64,000 bases of DNA, taken from NCBI RefSeq assembly GCF_030384665.1, contig NC_083673.1, positions 1,931,501 through 1,995,500 of the forward strand, written 5' to 3'. Of this stretch, positions 40,695 through 51,700 are shown in pieces. Origin of the DNA: Lodderomyces elongisporus (taxonomy: Eukaryota > Ascomycota > Pichiomycetes > Serinales > Debaryomycetaceae). Position numbers and translations under genes: made by a program. Each line of letters opens with the position of its first letter. The first letter of the stretch is position 1. The notes below the pieces were generated by a model. That model was given only the letters and a program-made list of their open reading frames with translations. It had not been told where the DNA came from and did no database searches.

Positions 40695-42732
40695 TATTTA
40701 TAAAAATTAAAGACTTTTGATGAGAGCGCTGTAACAACTTGAAATGAAAATAGTGTTGATTCTTCTATAAATTTCTTGGTTATCAGTTTGCGATGATCAA
40801 ACCTAAAGAATTCTGTGGTCCTAAGTGATCTCCTTAGTCTCAGATTCAGATTCAGATTCAGATTCAATTTCCAATCTCCGGGGATTTTTTTTTTTTTTTT
40901 TCGTTTTCATAGTGCGCAACAATACACTGGTGTCTACATTTCCGCATTCGTAATTAAAAGAGCTATTCAAAGAGATAATGCGAAAGAAGAGGAAAAAGAG
41001 AACTTGTAACTGTGACATTGTTGGTCACTTCGGAATTGAAATATATATATATATATATAGATATATATATATATATATTAGGAAGACGAATGTACTCGCT
41101 TGTACGCTTATATAACTAGTGGATATATGTACATCGGTGAAGTGCTACTTTTCATCCTGGCACTATAAGCTCAACGCAACTTGGTGAATTTTTGTAAAAG
41201 TTTTTTTTTTTTTGGCCATTTTTGCAAAAATCCCACCGTCTTTGTCTTGTTTTAAATTGTTTGCAAATTACACTCTAAAAACATAGTATACTTATAGAAA
41301 GTTCTATTACAGTATTCATCTATTCCGAAATGAAACCATTTGAGAATAGGTACAACTACTAGAATTCATCAGTTACATAGTGAGATTCTGATACACACGA
41401 GCCAAATGCTTTGCGTGAAGTGAGTTTACTATGTTGTAACAGTACAAGAATTCGCTTGAAAATATTAGACCATTTTTCTTTTTTCTTTTTTTTTTTTTTG
41501 TTGTTGTTGTTGTTGTTGCTGCTAGTTAATAAAGTTTATACTTCTAATGCTAGTTTGTCATTGGACCTCCTTAGCCTGGGCAGGCATTCTACTCGGGCGA
41601 TGCAAACAAAACACGAAAAAGCAGAATTTTTTCATTCTTTTTACTCAAAAAGAATAAATGACAAAAAAAAAAAATACAAAAAGAAAGAATAAATGAACAA
41701 ATGAAAGATGGAAAGATAAATAAAATAGGTTCACATGGAACAAGAATGTAATGGATGGAGTAAATCTGTTGATGGGGGTATATACTTGTGTAGAATGGTA
41801 CAAATGGAAGTCTTAAAAAATAAAAGGGTTTAATCGTAGCATGTCAAGAGTGAATACAATTTTTATTATTTTCTTTTTTTTTAAAAATTTATTCTCTGAT
41901 TTTTATTTTTATTTTTATTTTTATTTTTGCCAAAAAAAAAAAAGAAAAAAATATCTGTCAATTTTTTGGTTGCACAAGGGAAAGTGGTGTTTTGCAAGGT
42001 CAAAATAGAAAATTGTTGATCAGATTATTTTTACTAGACCTCGTCTACGTATCACATACCGCCATATTTGCAACATATTTACAACGAATTCGTTTTCTTT
42101 GTTTTATTTGTTTTTGCTGTTGTTGAATACTATGTCCCAAAAGAAACTCCACATACTTGATGGTGAACACGCTCCATAGCGGATGTTATTATTGGTACAT
42201 TATTGGTACACACCTACAACCCAAATGATATGAACCGAGTTGAGGAAAACCCTTGATGGCATTTGAGAGAATAATTCCGGTTAATTATTTATTTTATTAT
42301 TTTTTATTATTCCAAATCACGCAATTTTATTTTGGGTCCGTCACCCCTCTAATAATGAGGCCATCATAGGGGAAACTACAAGTCTGCTCATCTTGATAAA
42401 TGTATACAAGCAAACCCTGGAGAACATTGTTACTTCTTCCATTTTCAGTTTTAAATTTTTTAATTTTTCAATTTTTTAATTTTTAATTTTGGGTTTTGGG
42501 TTTTGGGTTTTTGAAGAAAAAAAAGATAATTATATCTTGCTGATACTCACGTCTTGATGCCCTACATCATTATGGTCCTTCTTTCTTGATCTATACATAT
42601 TTTTTTCAAGTCAGCAGACTTTTCGATAACTACTTTGAATGTTCTATATAAATGTCAAAACATTTGCTGAATGTAAAATGAGTGGTTGGTAATACAGGGT
42701 TTTGCCAGAACTATCATATTCATGTGGTACTG
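40695..42732. promoter_or_regulatory. Long upstream region of the adhesin gene
   Basis: About 2 kb between the divergent SDH8 and adhesin starts. It contains AT tracts (about 41040-41080), a TTG tract (about 41497-41519), TTTTA-type repeats (about 41895-41925) and a TATA-like sequence (TATATAA, about 42645-42651). Several upstream ATGs occur in the last 100 bp. The 93-codon frame at 41411 is low complexity and not called. Confidence 0.5.
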
Positions 42733-42735
42733 ATG
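42671..42735 (+). promoter_or_regulatory. Cluster of upstream ATGs before the adhesin start
   Basis: ATG directly followed by a stop at 42671-42676, a 4-codon uORF at 42678-42692, and a 3-codon uORF at 42722-42733 whose TGA overlaps the adhesin ATG (TGATG at 42731-42735). Whether they are transcribed depends on the unmapped start site. Confidence 0.4.
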
Positions 42736-45700
42736 CTACAACAACAACTAATACTACTATTACATTTTGTAACGCTTTTTACAATTGTAAATGCAGCTCA
42801 AGTGAGCAATATTTTTACAAGTTTCGACAGCATAGTTTTCAACAATGCAAGAAACCACCCATACAGAGCCCCACATGCATCATTTTACCGTGCAACGCTA
42901 TCATGGGCAATCAGCGGTGCTGATGTGAAGCCAGGAGATACATTTGTATTGAACATGCCCAACGTGTACAAGTTTGTAACCAATCAAGCGGGAGTGGACT
43001 TGGCCGTTGGAGGTATCAGTTATGCAAAATGTACTTTGGTGTCCGGAGAATGGTTGGTTTCGTACTCGCAAATGCAATGTGTGGTAACCTCTAACGTTAA
43101 AGAAAATACTTTTGTTGAAGGTCAAATCGACTTGCCTATTTCCTTTAATATTGGCTCTACTTCTGAACCCGCAGACCTCCAGAGGGCAAAGGTTTTCAAA
43201 GCTGGTGACAATGAACTTGTTTGGAGTGATGGTGGAAGACCGCTCATTCAAACTGTGAATTTCGAAGCAGGTAACAACTATATCCCTATCGGCGCTTCCA
43301 ACGATAAAATTTTGATATATGGTCAATATAGTGCACAGCTACAGGAGTTTGACGTGAGGGTGGTAGCTGGAGTATGTCCAAACGGGTATGCTAGTGGTAC
43401 ACTAGGAGTGTCTAATGTTAATACCCCAATCGACTGTAACAAAATTCGCACAGCATTAGCCGAACAATTCAATGATTGGTACATACCAACCAGTGTTGAA
43501 CCATTTGATTTTAAAATAAGTTGTTCGTCTTCGTCGCTTGTAATATCTTACACCAATGTTCCCTCTAAATATAGACCGATGTTTGATTTGAGGGTTCACC
43601 TCGAATCGGATGAAACAATAATTGGTTCCTGGAGAAACTCATACCAATGTCTTGGCGGTGGCACCTATGAGAACTCCTATAGGGTTGGATGGACACCCGG
43701 TACGACCGAAAATATCGATATTAACAATGGGTATGTGGTTGAAGTGATCACCAGTACCCACACGGATTCAACAACATTAATAACTACGCAAAATTTTGTT
43801 ACTGGTGAAGATAAAACAAAAACGGTAGTAGTAAATGTCCCAGTTCCCACTGAGACTTTTAGAAAACCATATTGTGGTGCGCAAGTATATTATAAAACAT
43901 ATACTGCCATCCCAGGAGAAACAGCTTCCATCATAGAATTACAACCGGATCGCGACCTATGTACAACTACTGTATATACCACGACATGGACTAGAACTAA
44001 TTCCTATGAATCCAAAGTGACTGAATCAGGTGTAGTTTCTGAAGACGGAATATCAACAGTCACTCTCACAACTTTTCCACCTCCATTTACCACTATGTAC
44101 ACAACGACATGGACCAAGACTAACGAGGATGGCTCGGAAGAGACAGACTCTGGTATTGTTACGCAGTCGGATGAGTCTCTTTCTACTGTGACTACGTTCC
44201 CACGTCCACATACGACTATGTACACAACGACATGGACCAAGACTAACGAGGATGGCTCGGAAGAGACAGACTCAGGTATTGTTACGCAGTCGGATGAGTC
44301 TCTTTCTACTGTGACTACGTTCCCACGTCCACATACGACTATGTACACAACTACATGGACCAAGACTAACGAGGATGGCTCGGAAGAGACAGACTCAGGT
44401 ATTGTTACGCAGTCGGATGAGTCTCTTTCTACTGTGACTACGTTCCCACGTCCACATACGACTATGTACACAACGACATGGACCAAGACTAACGAGGATG
44501 GCTCGGAAGAGACAGACTCAGGTATTGTTACACAATCAGATGAGTCTCTTTCTACTGTGACTACGTTCCCACGTCCACATACGACTATGTACACAACTAC
44601 ATGGACCAAGACTAACGAGGATGGCTCGGAAGAGACAGACTCAGGTATTGTTACGCAGTCGGATGAGTCTCTTTCCACTGTGACTACGTTCCCACGTCCA
44701 CATACGACTATGTACACAACAACATGGACCAAGACTAACGAGGATGGTTCTGAAGAGACAGACTCAGGTATTGTTACGCAGTCGGATGAGTCTCTTTCTA
44801 CTGTGACTACATTCCCACGTCCACATACGACTATGTACACAACTACATGGACCAAGACTAACGAGGATGGCTCGGAAGAGACAGACTCAGGTATTGTTAC
44901 ACAATCAGATGAGTCTCTTTCTACTGTGACTACGTTCCCACGTCCACATACGACTATGTACACAACTACATGGACCAAGACTAACGAGGATGGCTCGGAA
45001 GAGACAGACTCAGGTATTGTTACACAATCAGACGAGTCTCTTTCCACTGTGACTACGTTCCCACGTCCACATACGACTATGTACACAACGACATGGACCA
45101 AGACTAACGAGGATGGCTCGGAAGAGACAGACTCTGGTATTGTTACACAATCAGACGAGTCTCTTTCTACTGTGACTACGTTCCCACGTCCACATACGAC
45201 TATGTACACAACGACATGGACCAAGACTAACGAGGATGGCTCGGAAGAGACAGACTCAGGTATTGTTACACAATCAGACGAGTCTCTTTCTACTGTGACT
45301 ACGTTCCCACGTCCACATACGACTATGTACACAACGACATGGACCAAGACTAACGAGGATGGCTCGGAAGAGACAGACTCAGGTATTGTTACGCAGTCGG
45401 ATGAGTCTCTTTCTACTGTGACTACGTTCCCACGTCCACATACGACTATGTACACAACGACATGGACCAAGACTAACGAGGATGGCTCGGAAGAGACAGA
45501 CTCAGGTATTGTTACGCAGTCAGATGAGGACCTCAAGACAATCACCACATTCCCACGTCCACATACGACTATGTACACAACGACATGGACCAAGACTAAC
45601 GAGGATGGCTCGGAAGAGACAGACTCAGGTATTGTTACACAGTCAGATGAGTCTCTTTCCACTGTGACTACGTTCCCACGTCCACATACGACTATGTACA

Positions 45701-48700
45701 CAACGACATGGACCAAGACTAACGAGGATGGCTCGGAAGAGACAGACTCAGGTATTGTTACACAGTCAGATGAGTCTCTTTCCACTGTGACTACGTTCCC
45801 ACGTCCACATACGACTATGTACACAACGACATGGACCAAGACTAACGAGGATGGCTCGGAAGAGACAGACTCAGGTATTGTTACGCAGTCGGATGAGTCT
45901 CTTTCTACTGTGACTACGTTCCCACGTCCACATACGACTATGTACACAACTACATGGACCAAGACTAACGAGGATGGCTCGGAAGAGACAGACTCAGGTA
46001 TTGTTACGCAGTCGGATGAGTCTCTTTCTACTGTGACTACGTTCCCACGTCCACATACGACTATGTACACAACTACATGGACCAAGACTAACGAGGATGG
46101 CTCGGAAGAGACAGACTCAGGTATTGTTACACAGTCAGATGAGTCTCTTTCCACTGTGACTACGTTCCCACGTCCACATACGACTATGTACACAACTACA
46201 TGGACCAAGACTAACGAGGATGGTTCGGAAGAGACAGACTCAGGTATTGTTACGCAGTCGGATGAGTCTCTTTCTACTGTGACTACGTTCCCACGTCCAC
46301 ATACGACTATGTACACAACGACATGGACCAAGACTAACGAGGATGGCTCGGAAGAGACAGACTCAGGTATTGTTACGCAGTCGGATGAGTCTCTTTCCAC
46401 TGTGACTACGTTCCCACGTCCACATACGACTATGTACACAACTACATGGACCAAGACTAACGAGGATGGCTCGGAAGAGACAGACTCAGGTATTGTTACA
46501 CAGTCAGATGAGTCTCTTTCCACTGTGACTACGTTCCCACGTCCACATACGACTATGTACACAACTACATGGACCAAGACTAACGAGGATGGTTCGGAAG
46601 AGACAGACTCAGGTATTGTTACGCAGTCGGATGAGTCTCTTTCTACTGTGACTACGTTCCCACGTCCACATACGACTATGTACACAACGACATGGACCAA
46701 GACTAACGAGGATGGCTCGGAAGAGACAGACTCAGGTATTGTTACGCAGTCGGATGAGTCTCTTTCCACTGTGACTACGTTCCCACGTCCACATACGACT
46801 ATGTACACAACTACATGGACCAAGACTAACGAGGATGGCTCGGAAGAGACAGACTCAGGTATTGTTACGCAATCAGATGAGTCTCTTTCCACTGTGACTA
46901 CATTCCCACGTCCACATACGACTATGTACACAACGACATGGACCAAGACTAACGAGGATGGCTCGGAAGAGACAGACTCTGGTATTGTTACGCAGTCAGA
47001 TGAGGACCTCAAGACAATCACCACATTCCCACGTCCACATACGACTATGTACACAACGACATGGACCAAGACTAACGAGGATGGTTCTGAAGAGACAGAC
47101 TCTGGTATTGTTACACAATCAGATGAGTCTCTTTCTACTGTGACTACATTCCCACGTCCACATACGACTATGTACACAACGACATGGACCAAGACTAACG
47201 AGGATGGCTCGGAAGAGACAGACTCTGGTATTGTTACACAATCAGATGAGTCTCTTTCTACTGTGACTACATTCCCACGTCCACATACGACTATGTACAC
47301 AACTACATGGACCAAGACTAACGAGGATGGCTCGGAAGAGACAGACTCAGGTATTGTTACACAATCAGATGAGTCTCTTTCTACTGTGACTACGTTCCCA
47401 CGTCCACATACGACTATGTACACAACGACATGGACCAAGACTAACGAGGATGGTTCTGAAGAGACAGACTCAGGTATTGTTACGCAGTCGGATGAGTCTC
47501 TTTCTACTGTGACTACGTTCCCACGTCCACATACGACTATGTACACAACTACATGGACCAAGACTAACGAGGATGGCTCGGAAGAGACAGACTCAGGTAT
47601 TGTTACGCAGTCGGATGAGTCTCTTTCTACTGTGACTACGTTCCCACGTCCACATACGACTATGTACACAACGACATGGACCAAGACTAACGAGGATGGC
47701 TCGGAAGAGACAGACTCAGGTATTGTTACGCAGTCGGATGAGTCTCTTTCTACTGTGACTACGTTCCCACGTCCACATACGACTATGTACACAACGACAT
47801 GGACCAAGACTAACGAGGATGGTTCCGAAGAGACAGACTCAGGTATTGTTACGCAGTCGGATGAGTCTCTTTCTACTGTGACTACGTTCCCACGTCCACA
47901 TACGACTATGTACACAACGACATGGACCAAGACTAACGAGGATGGCTCGGAAGAGACAGACTCTGGTATTGTTACGCAGTCGGATGAGTCTCTTTCCACT
48001 GTGACTACATTCCCACGTCCACATAAGACTATGTACACAACGACATGGACCAAGACTAACGAGGATGGCTCGGAAGAGACAGACTCTGGTATTGTTACGC
48101 AGTCGGATGAGTCTCTTTCTACTGTGACTACGTTCCCACGTCCACATACGACTATGTACACAACTACATGGACCAAGACTAACGAGGATGGTTCTGAAGA
48201 GACAGACTCAGGTATTGTTACGCAGTCGGATGAGTCTCTTTCTACTGTGACTACGTTCCCACGTCCACATACGACTATGTACACAACGACATGGACCAAG
48301 ACTAACGAGGATGGCTCGGAAGAGACAGACTCAGGTATTGTTACGCAGTCGGATGAGTCTCTTTCCACTGTGACTACGTTCCCACGTCCACATACGACTA
48401 TGTACACAACTACATGGACCAAGACTAACGAGGATGGCTCGGAAGAGACAGACTCAGGTATTGTTACGCAATCAGATGAGTCTCTTTCCACTGTGACTAC
48501 ATTCCCACGTCCACATACGACTATGTACACAACGACATGGACCAAGACTAACGAGGATGGCTCGGAAGAGACAGACTCTGGTATTGTTACGCAGTCAGAT
48601 GAGGACCTCAAGACAATCACCACATTCCCACGTCCACATACGACTATGTACACAACGACATGGACCAAGACTAACGAGGATGGCTCGGAAGAGACAGACT

Positions 48701-51700
48701 CAGGTATTGTTACGCAGTCGGATGAGTCTCTTTCTACTGTGACTACGTTCCCACGTCCACATACGACTATGTACACAACGACATGGACCAAGACTAACGA
48801 GGATGGCTCGGAAGAGACAGACTCAGGTATTGTTACGCAGTCGGATGAGTCTCTTTCCACTGTGACTACGTTCCCACGTCCACATACGACTATGTACACA
48901 ACTACATGGACCAAGACTAACGAGGATGGCTCGGAAGAGACAGACTCTGGTATTGTTACGCAGTCGGATGAGTCTCTTTCCACTGTGACTACATTCCCAC
49001 GTCCACATACGACTATGTACACAACGACATGGACCAAGACTAACGAGGATGGCTCGGAAGAGACAGACTCAGGTATTGTTACGCAGTCGGATGAGTCTCT
49101 TTCTACTGTGACTACGTTCCCACGTCCACATACGACTATGTACACAACGACATGGACCAAGACTAACGAGGATGGTTCCGAAGAGACAGACTCAGGTATT
49201 GTTACGCAGTCGGATGAGTCTCTTTCTACTGTGACTACGTTCCCACGTCCACATACGACTATGTACACAACGACATGGACCAAGACTAACGAGGATGGCT
49301 CGGAAGAGACAGACTCTGGTATTGTTACGCAGTCGGATGAGTCTCTTTCCACTGTGACTACATTCCCACGTCCACATAAGACTATGTACACAACGACATG
49401 GACCAAGACTAACGAGGATGGCTCGGAAGAGACAGACTCAGGTATTGTTACGCAGTCGGATGAGTCTCTTTCCACTGTGACTACGTTCCCACGTCCACAT
49501 ACGACTATGTACACAACTACATGGACCAAGACTAACGAGGATGGCTCGGAAGAGACAGACTCAGGTATTGTTACGCAATCAGATGAGTCTCTTTCCACTG
49601 TGACTACATTCCCACGTCCACATACGACTATGTACACAACGACATGGACCAAGACTAACGAGGATGGCTCGGAAGAGACAGACTCTGGTATTGTTACGCA
49701 GTCAGATGAGGACCTCAAGACAATCACCACATTCCCACGTCCACATACGACTATGTACACAACGACATGGACCAAGACTAACGAGGATGGCTCGGAAGAG
49801 ACAGACTCTGGTATTGTTACACAATCAGATGAGTCTCTTTCTACTGTGACTACATTCCCACGTCCACATACGACTATGTACACAACTACATGGACCAAGA
49901 CTAACGAGGATGGCTCGGAAGAGACAGACTCAGGTATTGTTACACAATCAGATGAGTCTCTTTCTACTGTGACTACGTTCCCACGTCCACATACGACTAT
50001 GTACACAACTACATGGACCAAGACTAACGAGGATGGCTCGGAAGAGACAGACTCAGGTATTGTTACACAGTCAGATGAGTCTCTTTCCACTGTGACTACG
50101 TTCCCACGTCCACATACGACTATGTACACAACAACATGGACCAAGACTAACGAGGATGGCTCGGAAGAGACAGACTCAGGTATTGTTACGCAGTCGGATG
50201 AGTCTCTTTCTACTGTGACTACGTTCCCACGTCCACATACGACTATGTACACAACTACATGGACCAAGACTAACGAGGATGGCTCGGAAGAGACAGACTC
50301 AGGTATTGTTACGCAGTCGGATGAGTCTCTTTCTACTGTGACTACGTTCCCACGTCCACATACGACTATGTACACAACGACATGGACCAAGACTAACGAG
50401 GATGGCTCGGAAGAGACAGACTCAGGTATTGTTACACAATCAGACGAGTCTCTTTCTACTGTGACTACGTTCCCACGTCCACATACGACTATGTACACAA
50501 CGACATGGACCAAGACTAACGAGGATGGCTCGGAAGAGACAGACTCAGGTATTGTTACGCAGTCGGATGAGTCTCTTTCTACTGTGACTACGTTCCCACG
50601 TCCACATACGACTATGTACACAACGACATGGACCAAGACTAACGAGGATGGCTCGGAAGAGACAGACTCTGGTATTGTTACGCAGTCAGATGAGGACCTC
50701 AAGACAATCACCACATTCCCACGTCCACATACGACTATGTACACAACGACATGGACCAAGACTAACGAGGATGGCTCGGAAGAGACAGACTCTGGTATTG
50801 TTATGCAGTCAGATGAGGACCTCAAGACAATCACCACATTCCCACGTCCACATACGACTATGTACACAACGACATGGACCAAGACTAACGAGGATGGCTC
50901 GGAAGAGACAGACTCTGGTATTGTTACACAGTCAGATGAGTCTCTTTCTACTGTGACTACGTTCCCACGTCCACATACGACTATGTACACAACGACATGG
51001 ACCAAGACTAACGAGGATGGCTCGGAAGAGACAGACTCAGGTATTGTTACACAATCAGACGAGTCTCTTTCTACTGTGACTACGTTCCCACGTCCACATA
51101 CGACTATGTACACAACGACATGGACCAAGACTAACGAGGATGGCTCGGAAGAGACAGACTCTGGTATTGTTACACAATCAGATGAGTCTCTTTCCACTGT
51201 GACTACGTTCCCACGTCCACATACGACTATGTACACAACGACATGGACCAAGACTAACGAGGATGGCTCGGAAGAGACAGACTCAGGTATTGTTACACAG
51301 TCAGATGAGTCTCTTTCCACTGTGACTACGTTCCCACGTCCACATACGACTATGTACACAACAACATGGACCAAGACTAACGAGGATGGCTCGGAAGAGA
51401 CAGACTCAGGTATTGTTACGCAGTCGGATGAGTCTCTTTCTACTGTGACTACGTTCCCACGTCCACATACGACTATGTACACAACTACATGGACCAAGAC
51501 TAACGAGGATGGCTCGGAAGAGACAGACTCAGGTATTGTTACGCAGTCGGATGAGTCTCTTTCTACTGTGACTACGTTCCCACGTCCACATACGACTATG
51601 TACACAACGACATGGACCAAGACTAACGAGGATGGCTCGGAAGAGACAGACTCAGGTATTGTTACACAGTCAGATGAGTCTCTTTCCACTGTGACTACGT

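Noticed and set aside
42682..42732. GTG start for the adhesin
   Set aside because: Yeast nuclear genes start at ATG; the ATG at 42733 gives a clean signal peptide.
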